Assembly: GCA_036656615.1 (NCBI GenBank) | Contig: JAVXHY010000008.1 | Span: 14,094 to 78,093, forward strand | From: CAUPWF01 sp036656615 | GTDB lineage: Bacteria > Bacillota > Clostridia > Lachnospirales > Lachnospiraceae | Length of the DNA: 64,000 nt | Direction: 5' to 3' | Shown: positions 45,819 to 53,936 of the stretch, in pieces | Layout of the letters: each line of letters begins with the position of its first letter | How positions within the stretch are numbered: the first letter of the stretch is position 1 | Notes under the pieces: generated by a model | What the model saw: the letters and a program-made list of their open reading frames with translations, nothing else | What the model was told of the DNA's origin: nothing | Databases searched by the model: none | Program-made: the position numbers and the translations under genes

Positions 45819-46016
45819 GATATACCAACTTATGGACAGGGTAATGTGCTTGAAATCATTAGCAAAGATTTCCTGTATTCTGAATTGATAAATCCTATCT
45901 TTACACAGGACGGTGACAATGTGAAAGTCAAGGTGTCAGTAAAATACATAGACAATCAGACAAAGGCTATACAAATTTCTCACAAGAGATTTGCACGTTA
46001 TTTTAGTGCAACTTAG
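45819..46016 (+). pseudogene. 3' remnant of a Tn916-type conjugation gene (TcpC/Orf13-like)
   Basis: This 65-codon open stretch lacks a start codon (it is preceded by TAA). It encodes ...VLEIISKDF, YSELINPIFT, DNVKVKVSVKYIDNQTKA and then TAG. The pattern resembles the C-terminal domain of TcpC-type conjugative transfer proteins of Tn916-like elements, which have a similar NPIYT...VKYLD...TKA arrangement. Only the end of the gene remains, so it is a scar of an integrative conjugative element. The homology call is from memory of the family. Confidence 0.6.
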
Positions 46017-46048
46017 TTAAGCAAAAACGCAAGACGGTAGACATGATA

Positions 46049-46077
46049 TTGTTTTAAAAAAGCAATCATCATATAAT
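46049..46077 (+). promoter_or_regulatory. promoter of the LytTR island
   Basis: TTGTTT (46049-46054) and TATAAT (46072-46077) are spaced by 17 nt and lie 26 nt before the first start codon. Confidence 0.7.
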
Positions 46078-46102
46078 ACAGACAGAAAGAGAGGGATATA
46101 TC

Positions 46103-46750
46103 ATGAAAGAAAATACAATGTTAAAAACAAATTCAGCTACTGACTATATACGATATGCCTTATATGCCTTTGGTGGATTAGGTGTTGAAATATTGCTTAT
46201 GATGATTGAAACAAATTTGTACGGACAGACTTCTGGAACATGGTCTACGATACAGCATATTATTCATTGGATGATAACATGTTTAGTATGGGGGTGTCTT
46301 GGTGCGATATTAGTAAAACAATTACCTGTCATTCCTAAAAATTGTACCAAAAAGAAAAACATGATATTAGTGGTTATAATTATTTCTGCATCTATCATTT
46401 ATACTTCTTTGGTATGGAAAGGATTTAAACCAATAATCGAATTATCTAATCTTGGTGTGCCTAAATTCTTAATTCAATACATTTATTATGCTTTTGAAAG
46501 TTTGCTAATAATGTTAATTATAGCACATGGACAAAAAGCATTTGAAAACTGGTTCAGTAGTATCAGTATCCTTCCATTTGGGGGTATGATTCTTGCCGTT
46601 ACATGGGGGCTAGTCCATATTTTCACACAAGGAGCTTCAACAGGTATCTATGCCGTTATTCAAGCTCTACTCTACGGAAGTGTTTATATGGTTTTTAATA
46701 AAAATTATAAAATTACATATATAGCCATTGCTCTCATGTTCATGCTATAA
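46103..46750 (+). CDS. multi-pass membrane protein of unknown function (possibly CPBP-like)
   Basis: This 215-residue protein has six or so hydrophobic helices. The C-terminal WGLVHIFTQGASTGIYAVIQALLYGSVYM resembles the end of CPBP/CAAX-protease-like proteins (H followed by a small-residue helix), but I do not see the EExxxR motif, so proteolytic activity is doubtful. GAGAGGGA precedes the ATG. It is the first gene of a three-gene unit with a LytTR regulator and a DUF3021 protein inside the element remnant. Confidence 0.7.
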   Translation: MKENTMLKTNSATDYIRYALYAFGGLGVEILLMMIETNLYGQTSGTWSTIQHIIHWMITCLVWGCLGAILVKQLPVIPKNCTKKKNMILVVIIISASIIYTSLVWKGFKPIIELSNLGVPKFLIQYIYYAFESLLIMLIIAHGQKAFENWFSSISILPFGGMILAVTWGLVHIFTQGASTGIYAVIQALLYGSVYMVFNKNYKITYIAIALMFML

Positions 46751-46775
46751 TACCCTTCAAGGAGGGGAATGAAAA

Positions 46776-47249
46776 TTGAAAGTAAATGAATATCAGCAAA
46801 AAGACATTCTCAAAGATAGAATAGATTTCTATTACCGCATGAAAACCAAAGAAGTAAATGAGATATTAGATTTTTTAAGGAAACATAGTCTAAGTCTCAT
46901 TGGAAAAGTAAATGACAAAGAAATCATATTTTCCTTGAATGATGTATATTATTTTGAGTCCATTGAAAAAAAGATGTTTGCATATCTTGATAATAAGGTC
47001 GTGCGAATAGATCTACGATTACAGGATTTAGAAAATGCTTATTTTGAATTTGGATTTGTACGAATTAACAAATCTACCATATTGAATGTTTATAAAATTA
47101 ACTCATTAAAATCTGAAATCAATATGCGTCTTATGGCATTACTGGACAATGGCGAAAGAGTCCAGATAAACAGAAGCTATAAAGCCAAATTCAACTTATT
47201 TCTTAATACAATGAATAAAGGAGGATTTCAAAATGAAAGTGATAAATAG
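46776..47249 (+). CDS. LytTR family DNA-binding regulator
   Basis: This 157-residue protein starts at TTG 46776 with GGAGGGG about 8 nt upstream. The LytTR domain spans about residues 45-150: DVYYFESIEKKMFAYLDNKVVRIDLRLQDLENAYFEFGFVRINKSTILNVYKI and then RVQINRSYKAKF. There is no receiver domain. Stand-alone LytTR regulators of this length are usually encoded with a DUF3021 membrane protein that inhibits them, as here (17-nt overlap). It probably controls its own unit. Confidence 0.9.
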   Translation: MKVNEYQQKDILKDRIDFYYRMKTKEVNEILDFLRKHSLSLIGKVNDKEIIFSLNDVYYFESIEKKMFAYLDNKVVRIDLRLQDLENAYFEFGFVRINKSTILNVYKINSLKSEINMRLMALLDNGERVQINRSYKAKFNLFLNTMNKGGFQNESDK

Positions 47250-47658
47250 AAAAAATGTTATCCCCGTTATTTGTATAACTTATTCGATAATTTCTGTAGT
47301 ATTAACTATTTTTGAAATGTTTGATAAAGGAGAAATGAATCCTACACAGTTAAATATGTTTTTGTTTCTACTTTTGAGTGTTTTAGGTGTTAGTGTTCTT
47401 TCTCAACATTACAGATTAGATAGATTTTCCCCTTTGACTATGATTATTGTTCAATATTTGATTGCTGTTGCTATAATCTTAATCACTTTAAAGATTTCGT
47501 CTTATTTTGTAGATATTCATCCAGACGGATATAAAGATATGACAATATCATTTTCAATACCATATTTTATAGGAACAGCTATTTACTACATTTGTTTAAG
47601 GTTGGAAGTCCGTAAACAAAATCGCATATTAGAAAAGATTAAAAAGAACAAAAAATGA
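47233..47658 (+). CDS. DUF3021 family membrane protein
   Basis: This 141-residue protein has four hydrophobic helices (IPVICITYSIISVVLTIF, MFLFLLLSVLGVSVL, TMIIVQYLIAVAIILITL, ISFSIPYFIGTAIYYI) and a basic C-terminal tail, the DUF3021 layout. It overlaps the LytTR gene by 17 nt. In related systems the membrane partner holds the LytTR protein inactive; that role here is inferred. Confidence 0.85.
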   Translation: MKVINRKNVIPVICITYSIISVVLTIFEMFDKGEMNPTQLNMFLFLLLSVLGVSVLSQHYRLDRFSPLTMIIVQYLIAVAIILITLKISSYFVDIHPDGYKDMTISFSIPYFIGTAIYYICLRLEVRKQNRILEKIKKNKK

Positions 47659-47669
47659 AGTGGTGGTAA

Positions 47670-47918
47670 TATGGGAAAATATTAGTTGTAGAATTTGCTA
47701 ATAACGAAGATATTGTTTTCCAGCAAACAGTTGAGTGGCTATCTCATAATCTTTCTACTACCCCTACCGTGCTAGTAGAACAAAAGAGTGATTTAACAAT
47801 AAATATCTTTCCTCGTACCATAACGGATAAGAATGGAAATCACTTGTACCTAACGTCTAAAGAATTTGACTTCATTTTTAGCAAAACTAAAGTGTCATAT
47901 TTTGGATTTGATATTTAA
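47670..47918 (+). pseudogene. fragment of an OmpR-type response regulator, no start codon
   Basis: A frame opened by TAA encodes 82 residues without a usable start. The segment LTINIFPRTITDKNGNHLYLTSKEFDFI resembles the first strands and helix of an OmpR/PhoB winged-helix output domain. The preceding VEWLSHNLSTTP part is not recognisable as a receiver domain. The frame then runs into the 3' end of ptsI, where homology must stop (about 47885). It marks the right edge of the inserted segment. Confidence 0.5.
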
Positions 47919-49488
47919 CTCTTGCCACACAAGATGCAGCTACGCTAAATTCATCCAATCCCATACGAATCAACATCTCTATCGCATCCGGGCTGCTCGC
48001 CATTTCTCCACACATACCAACTGGTATCCCTGCCCTGTGCCCAGCTTCTATGACCATTTGAATACTGGCAATAACTGCCGGATGAAATGGATTATATTTT
48101 GCAGCAATTTTGGTATTTTCACGATCTACTGCTAATATATACTGCGTCAGATCATTTGTTCCAATACTAAAGAAATCTACTTCCTTTGCAAAGTGATCTG
48201 CTAAGATAACAGAAGCTGGCGTCTCAATAATCATACCTACTTCTATATGCTCATCAAATGCAATTGATTCTGCTATCAGCTCTTTCTTACATGCTTCAAG
48301 AAGATTTTTTGCCTCCACTAATTCTTCAATAGATATAATCATAGGAAACATTACTTTTATATTTCCAAATACACTTGCTCGTAATATAGCTCGTAATTGT
48401 GTTTTAAACATTTGTTTCATATCCAAACAAATACGAATTGCCCGCCACCCCAGAAATGGATTTTTTTCTTTATCAAATTCAAAATAAGAAAGCTTCTTGT
48501 CGCCCCCTACATCCAATGTTCGAATCGTTAATTCATCTGTACAAAGAATTGCCGCTTCTTTGTACACCCTTAACTGTTCTTCTTCTGTTGGGAAATGTGA
48601 ATTATCCATATAAAGGAATTCACTTCGAAACAACCCTACTCCCCGCTGCCCCTTTTCCACAATCTGTTTTATTTCTTCAATACGATCTACGTTGACATGC
48701 ACCTGCACCTCACATCCATCTATAGTACGTGCCGGAAGTTTTACTGACTTTTGATAGGTTAACTGCTGCAGTTCTTGTTGTTTCCTTTTTTCCGTATATT
48801 CTGTAATCTCTTCTGGACTTGGATTGACAATAATAATTCCCGCCCCTGCATCCATAATTAAATAATCTTCTTCTGCAACACTTGATAGAATTTCTGATAC
48901 CCCTACCAATGCCGGTAAACCAATATTTTTTGCCATGATTGATACATGGCTTGTGATTCCACCTTCCTTAGTTACAATCCCCAACACATAGTTTAAATCG
49001 ATCATTGCCATGTCAGATGGAGTCAAATCCCGCGCCACAACAATTACACCTTCTTTGATCTCATTAAATGGATTACTTTTTTGATTTTTTAATTGACACA
49101 TAAGACGATTTCGGACATCTTTAATATCTGCCGCTCTCTCCCTCATATGTTCATCATCTATCGTATCAAATACAGCAATAAATTTTTGTGTAACCTCACA
49201 CAAAGCCACTTGTACATTCAAATGATTTTTTTCAATTAGACATCTTATAGCTTCATATAAAGCTTTATCATTTGCGATTTCCAGATGAGCCGAAAAAATA
49301 TCGTTTTCTGTTGCAAGCTTTTTTAATTCTACACTTGCTTCCTGTATTGCACACTTTAATTTATCTAATTCCAATGATTCATCTTGTACCATATAGGTAT
49401 CCGGCTTTAAGGAAATCTTTTTGACACAAAACACCTTCCCCATTGCAATTCCTTCTGATACAGTACGCATGACACTTAACTTATTCAT
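47887..49488 (-). CDS. ptsI: phosphoenolpyruvate-protein phosphotransferase (PTS enzyme I)
   Basis: The protein is 533 residues from ATG 49488 (AGAGG upstream; an earlier in-frame start lacks a site). The phosphorylated histidine is H181 in GGITSHVSIMAK. The C-terminal PEP-binding barrel has VGLFRSEFLYMD, GWRAIRICL, FSIGTNDLTQYILAVDRENT and GMCGEMASSPDA with the active-site cysteine. It transfers phosphate from PEP to HPr. It is a little shorter than classical EI (about 570 aa). No ptsH or EII gene lies nearby, so a dedicated or regulatory role is possible. Confidence 0.93.
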   Translation of the reverse strand: MNKLSVMRTVSEGIAMGKVFCVKKISLKPDTYMVQDESLELDKLKCAIQEASVELKKLATENDIFSAHLEIANDKALYEAIRCLIEKNHLNVQVALCEVTQKFIAVFDTIDDEHMRERAADIKDVRNRLMCQLKNQKSNPFNEIKEGVIVVARDLTPSDMAMIDLNYVLGIVTKEGGITSHVSIMAKNIGLPALVGVSEILSSVAEEDYLIMDAGAGIIIVNPSPEEITEYTEKRKQQELQQLTYQKSVKLPARTIDGCEVQVHVNVDRIEEIKQIVEKGQRGVGLFRSEFLYMDNSHFPTEEEQLRVYKEAAILCTDELTIRTLDVGGDKKLSYFEFDKEKNPFLGWRAIRICLDMKQMFKTQLRAILRASVFGNIKVMFPMIISIEELVEAKNLLEACKKELIAESIAFDEHIEVGMIIETPASVILADHFAKEVDFFSIGTNDLTQYILAVDRENTKIAAKYNPFHPAVIASIQMVIEAGHRAGIPVGMCGEMASSPDAIEMLIRMGLDEFSVAASCVARVKYQIQNMTL

Positions 49489-49592
49489 ATAATACCTCTT
49501 CTTATTCGTTGCAAATAGCAACCGTCCTAACGCTTCGGACTTACAAGATGAATTTTATCATAAATGCTTTACAAAAACAATCTTTTCAAATT

Positions 49593-51035
49593 TTACTTTC
49601 TAAGCAGCCATTCTTTGCCAGATATTCCAGGTTCTGTAAGGTTCATTGGCTCTAATATCTCATCCAATTCTTCCTCCTTTAATAATTTAGCATCCAATAT
49701 TAATTGTCTGATGGATGCACCTGTTCGAATAGCCTCCTTTGCAATATCTGCTGCTGCCGTATATCCCACATGAGGACAGATTGCAGTAATAATACCCACA
49801 CTGTTATTTACCAAGTATTGACAGCGTTCTTCATTTGCTGTAATGCCCTTAATGCAATTATCTACAAATGTATGTACTGCATATCCCAATGTATCAATGG
49901 ATTGAAAAAGGCAGTAAAATACAATAGGCTCAAAAGCATTTAATTCTAATTGTCCACCTTCCGCTGCCATAGTAATTGTTACATCATTTCCTATAATGTT
50001 AAATGCCACCTGATTTACAACTTCTGGAATAACCGGATTAACTTTTCCTGGCATAATTGAGGAACCATTTTGCTTTGCTGGCAAATTAATTTCACCAAAA
50101 CCCGCTCTAGGTCCAGAAGACATTAATCTTAAATCATTTGCAATCTTAGACAAGGTAACTGCACACGCTTTCACCGCCCCTGAAACAGCTACAAAAGAAT
50201 CTAAGTTCTGAGTAGAATCAATTAAATCAAAGGCCTGTACCAAATTCATTTCACTTATTTGTGCTAAATTAGGTACGATTCTCTGCAAATATTTTTCATC
50301 TGCATTAATGCCAGTTCCAACTGCAGTTCCTCCCATATTCACTGCACGCATTTCCTCCATGGCTTTCTCCATACGATTAATATCTCGTTTAATAGCCACC
50401 GCATATGCCTTGAATTCCTGTCCCAATCTTATTGGAACTGCATCCTGCATTTGCGTTCTTCCCATTTTAATTACATGATCAAATTCTGTTCCTTTGTCAC
50501 ACAAGGCTTCGTAGAGCCTGTGTAATTCATTCTGTGCATTTTTTAATAATTTAAGGGAAGTCATCTTTCCCGCAGTTGGTATAACATCATTGGTGGATTG
50601 TGCATAATTGACATGATCATTTGGGTGTACAATAGAATAATCGCCTTTTTCTCCACCTAATATTTCAATCGCCCTATTCGCAATTACTTCATTAGCATTC
50701 ATATTCAACGATGTGCCTGCACCACCTTGAATTGGATCCACAATAAAATCATCATGAAGATTTCCTGCTAATATTTCGTCACAAGCAGCTACAATAGCAT
50801 CTGCAATTTTTTTGTCTAAGTCACCCACTTCACAATTTGTAATAGCTGCTGCTTTTTTGACCAATGCTAAACTATTGATAATTTCAGGATGCATGAACAA
50901 ACCTGTAATCCGAAAATTCTCTGCTGCCCTCATAGACTGCACCCCATAATATACGTTTCCCGGCACCTCTTTCATCCCAATAGAATCATTCTCTTTTCTA
51001 TAGTTCTCACCATTTGTTTTGATTATGCTGACCAT
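49593..51035 (-). CDS. aspA: aspartate ammonia-lyase
   Basis: The protein is 480 residues from ATG 51035 (GGAGG 6 nt upstream). It shows GVQSMRAAENFRIT, TSTQ-like ...AQSTNDVIPTA, GRTQMQDAVPIRLGQEF and the catalytic loop signature GSSIMPGKVNPVIPEVVNQV. It interconverts L-aspartate with fumarate plus ammonia. The divergent LysR gene at 51201 probably regulates it. Fumarate lyase superfamily members can look alike, but the full set fits AspA. Confidence 0.93.
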   Translation of the reverse strand: MVSIIKTNGENYRKENDSIGMKEVPGNVYYGVQSMRAAENFRITGLFMHPEIINSLALVKKAAAITNCEVGDLDKKIADAIVAACDEILAGNLHDDFIVDPIQGGAGTSLNMNANEVIANRAIEILGGEKGDYSIVHPNDHVNYAQSTNDVIPTAGKMTSLKLLKNAQNELHRLYEALCDKGTEFDHVIKMGRTQMQDAVPIRLGQEFKAYAVAIKRDINRMEKAMEEMRAVNMGGTAVGTGINADEKYLQRIVPNLAQISEMNLVQAFDLIDSTQNLDSFVAVSGAVKACAVTLSKIANDLRLMSSGPRAGFGEINLPAKQNGSSIMPGKVNPVIPEVVNQVAFNIIGNDVTITMAAEGGQLELNAFEPIVFYCLFQSIDTLGYAVHTFVDNCIKGITANEERCQYLVNNSVGIITAICPHVGYTAAADIAKEAIRTGASIRQLILDAKLLKEEELDEILEPMNLTEPGISGKEWLLRK

Positions 51036-51109
51036 TTTTTTCCTCCACATTCACCGTTCATTTCATCCTGTTATTACATTGCACTGTTTATTATAATATG
51101 TTATCCTAA

Positions 51110-51158
51110 TATAATCTAATACATATGTGATTATATTTATTATAGTTTTTAGATTATA
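51110..51158. promoter_or_regulatory. inverted repeat in the aspA-lysR control region
   Basis: TATAATCTAA (51110-51119) and TTAGATTATA (51149-51158) are a perfect 10-bp inverted repeat 29 nt apart between the divergent genes. LysR tetramers bind paired sites in such regions. Confidence 0.5.
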
Positions 51159-51200
51159 TCTCATCTTTAAATACAGACTTGTCACAAATAGGAGGATTCA

Positions 51201-52148
51201 ATGCCAATGTTTAGTAGTATGAATTATATATATGAAGTATACAAAGAAAAAAGCTTTTCAAAAGCAGCCAAAAATCTGTATATATCACAGCCATCCCTCA
51301 GCGCAAGCGTAAAACGTATAGAACAGCAAATTGGGACCCCTCTCTTTGACCGTAGTACAAATCCAATTAAATTAACGGATTGTGGAGAAGCATATATCTT
51401 TGCCATAGAACAAATCCAAGGAATTGAACAAGATTTCCAGAATTATCTAGCTGACAGAAATGGCCTCAAAGTTGGAAAACTTACAATTGGCGGAAGTAAT
51501 CTATTTTCTTCTTATGTTCTTCCACCACTGATTTCTAAATACAAAGAACGCTTTCCACTGATTGAAATTGATTTAATAGAAGACAGTACTTCAAAACTAA
51601 AAGAATTATTACAAAACGGAGTATTGGATCTGCTTATTGATAACTATGTCTTTTCTGAAGATAATTTTATAAAACATTTATATCGGCCTGAGCAGCTCCT
51701 ACTTGCCGTTCCAAAAGACATCTCCATTAATACATCTATAAAAGAATGTCAATTAACCCTAACGGATATAAAGCAACACAAACATCAAAAAGATGATTTT
51801 CCTTCCGTTCCCTTAGGTCTCTTTGAAAAAGAACCTTTCATTTTATTAAAAACAGAAAATGATACAAGACAGCGAAGCTTACGCATTTGTCAGGAATATG
51901 GATTTCAGCCTCATGCCATTCTAACATTAGATCAGCAAGTAACTGCTTATAATGTCACCTGTTCCGGAATGGGCATATCATTCATCAGCGATACCTTGGC
52001 TTATAACGTGCTGCCTCACCCTGATGTAGTTTTTTATAAACTTCAAGGAGAAGCTGCACATAGAAATATTTATTTTTATCAAAAGAAAAACCGCTATGTA
52101 ACAAAAGCAATAACAGAATTTCTATCTTTTGTTACATACCAAATATAA
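51201..52148 (+). CDS. LysR family transcriptional regulator
   Basis: This 315-residue protein has the winged helix at residues 1-62 (YIYEVYKEKSFSKAAKNLYISQPSLSASVKRIEQQIG) and a LysR effector domain. AGGAGG lies before the ATG. It is divergent from aspA with 165 nt between them, the usual place for a LysR regulator of its neighbour. The last 27 nt overlap the convergent ABC permease gene. Confidence 0.92.
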   Translation: MPMFSSMNYIYEVYKEKSFSKAAKNLYISQPSLSASVKRIEQQIGTPLFDRSTNPIKLTDCGEAYIFAIEQIQGIEQDFQNYLADRNGLKVGKLTIGGSNLFSSYVLPPLISKYKERFPLIEIDLIEDSTSKLKELLQNGVLDLLIDNYVFSEDNFIKHLYRPEQLLLAVPKDISINTSIKECQLTLTDIKQHKHQKDDFPSVPLGLFEKEPFILLKTENDTRQRSLRICQEYGFQPHAILTLDQQVTAYNVTCSGMGISFISDTLAYNVLPHPDVVFYKLQGEAAHRNIYFYQKKNRYVTKAITEFLSFVTYQI

Positions 52149-52991
52149 GTAAAATAAAAGTACGGCTAAACTCAAGATCAAGATAGCCCACTGTTGATTT
52201 AGAACTATTAGTTTATGATCCCATTGTAAGCGAATACCGAAATTTTGAAGCATTTCCGCCATAAGCGCTTCTGTTGAATTGCAAATCATTCTTCCTTTTA
52301 TCTCTTTTATATACCACTGCCTCAAAATACTTGTTATCTGCATCGGTGGAAACCAAAAAAGAATAGGCTTCAGCCACTTGGGATAAAAATAATATGGCAG
52401 ATAAGAACCAGATAGAAAACCAAGCACCGTACCATATAAATTTGCAAACGTCGAAAAAGTAGTCGTATTTTTGAGATTTTTAGCAAGACACAATAATATT
52501 CCACTATTAATTCCAGAAGCACATAACCCCGTAAGAAACAGATACAGCATTGTAAAAACAGATAGCGTCTTCCCATACATCCTATAAAAGAAAAATTCAC
52601 CGACTAACATGGTTGCATAAGTAAAAAAACCAGAAACCAATATTGCCGAAATCCAATATCCTAACAAAATAGAAAAACGAGTAATTGGAGCAACAAGAAA
52701 ATCTTTTCTTATCCCTGTTGCAGTATCATTCACACATATTTGCATTATACCAAAACAAGTCGTTGTATTCATAACAACCAATAACCCTGCAAACATCATT
52801 CGATCCGTAAATTCCTTATTTAAGCCCAATGGAAGACCAATCTGTCCTACCATACTAATCAAAAAATCTCTTAAAAAAAACACATATAAACCAATGATAA
52901 TTGGTATGGATGCTGCCGACAGTAAAATATTCAACTTATTATTTAAAAACAAATCAAGATTTCTTCTTACAAGATATTGGAGATTTCGCAC
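52122..52991 (-). CDS. ABC-2 type transporter permease
   Basis: This 289-residue protein has six hydrophobic helices in the ABC2_membrane pattern. The start is GTG 52991 with AAAGGAG 7 nt upstream, inside the end of the ATPase gene (25-nt overlap). It forms the membrane part of an exporter, perhaps for a drug, peptide or lipid-like compound; substrate unknown. Confidence 0.87.
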   Translation of the reverse strand: MRNLQYLVRRNLDLFLNNKLNILLSAASIPIIIGLYVFFLRDFLISMVGQIGLPLGLNKEFTDRMMFAGLLVVMNTTTCFGIMQICVNDTATGIRKDFLVAPITRFSILLGYWISAILVSGFFTYATMLVGEFFFYRMYGKTLSVFTMLYLFLTGLCASGINSGILLCLAKNLKNTTTFSTFANLYGTVLGFLSGSYLPYYFYPKWLKPILFWFPPMQITSILRQWYIKEIKGRMICNSTEALMAEMLQNFGIRLQWDHKLIVLNQQWAILILSLAVLLFYLYLVCNKR

Positions 52992-53743
52992 ACTTCATCT
53001 CCTTTCAGTAAATGAAAATACAGTTCATTCAGCGTTGGTTTTTCTAGTATCCCTTTCCAACGACACTGAATTTCCTTCAAGCTTCCGCAATCCACTATTC
53101 GTCCTTCCTTTAATATACAAATAATATCTGCATAGGAAGCCTCCTCTAAATAATGAGTCGTATAGAAAATAGTCATCTGTAGTGTGTTCCGTAATTTCAA
53201 TAATACCTTCCATACTTCCCATCTTGTAACTGGATCTAATCCAGTCGTTGGTTCATCTAAAATTAATAATTTAGGATTAGGCAGCAATGCCCTAGCAATT
53301 TGAACCAGTCGCCTTTGTCCACCTGAACATTCCCCATACTTTTGATGTTGTATCTTTTCCAGCGAAAGCAACTTTATAATATAAGCAATCTGCTTGTTTA
53401 AACTGTCGTCAGATTTCCAATATAATGCACCCCTATACCAAAGATTTTTGTAAATTGTCAAATCACGATCCAGCACATCCTCCTGGAATACCACCCCTAG
53501 TTTCTTCTTAATCGCAAATGCATTTGTATCCATATTTACTCCATCAATAATAATTTCTCCTTCTGTTTTTTTTAATAAAGTTGAAATTATATTCATAATT
53601 GTACTTTTTCCAGCCCCATTAGGTCCTAGAAATGTAAAGATTTGCCCTTGCCCTACCTGAAATCGAATTGATTTTACCACCTCTTTATTGTGATATACTT
53701 TGCATAAATTCTTTACATCAATACAATCTCGAATAATCAACAC
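52967..53743 (-). CDS. ABC transporter ATP-binding protein (drug exporter type)
   Basis: This 258-residue protein has Walker A GPNGAGKST (near 40), the signature CSGGQRRLVQIARAL, Walker B LLILDEPTTGLDPVTRWEVW and the H-loop TTHYLEEA. This is typical of CcmA/DrrA-like exporter ATPases. The GTG/TTG start is uncertain because no clear ribosome site is seen. It is coupled to the permease gene by overlap. Confidence 0.9.
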   Translation of the reverse strand: MLIIRDCIDVKNLCKVYHNKEVVKSIRFQVGQGQIFTFLGPNGAGKSTIMNIISTLLKKTEGEIIIDGVNMDTNAFAIKKKLGVVFQEDVLDRDLTIYKNLWYRGALYWKSDDSLNKQIAYIIKLLSLEKIQHQKYGECSGGQRRLVQIARALLPNPKLLILDEPTTGLDPVTRWEVWKVLLKLRNTLQMTIFYTTHYLEEASYADIICILKEGRIVDCGSLKEIQCRWKGILEKPTLNELYFHLLKGDEVCEISNIL

Positions 53744-53846
53744 CCCCTACGCGGACATTCAAAATCCGCTTTGCTACTTACTTGATCAGTTAAAATATAG
53801 TTAACAGAACATTTATTACGTATTCATAATAATTATATGTGGCTTT

Positions 53847-53876
53847 TTGCATTTTATCATGATAAAATAATACCAT
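53847..53876 (+). promoter_or_regulatory. promoter of the EAL-lipoprotein operon with an 18-bp perfect palindrome
   Basis: ATTTTATCATGATAAAAT (53851-53868) is an 18-bp perfect palindrome. It fills the spacer between a possible -35 TTGCAT (53847-53852) and -10 TACCAT (53871-53876). A repressor bound there would compete with RNA polymerase. Confidence 0.5.
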
Positions 53877-53936
53877 AATTAGGTAATTGTGCTTATTAAT
53901 AATAATAGCAATATCCTTTTGATAAATGGAGGTATT

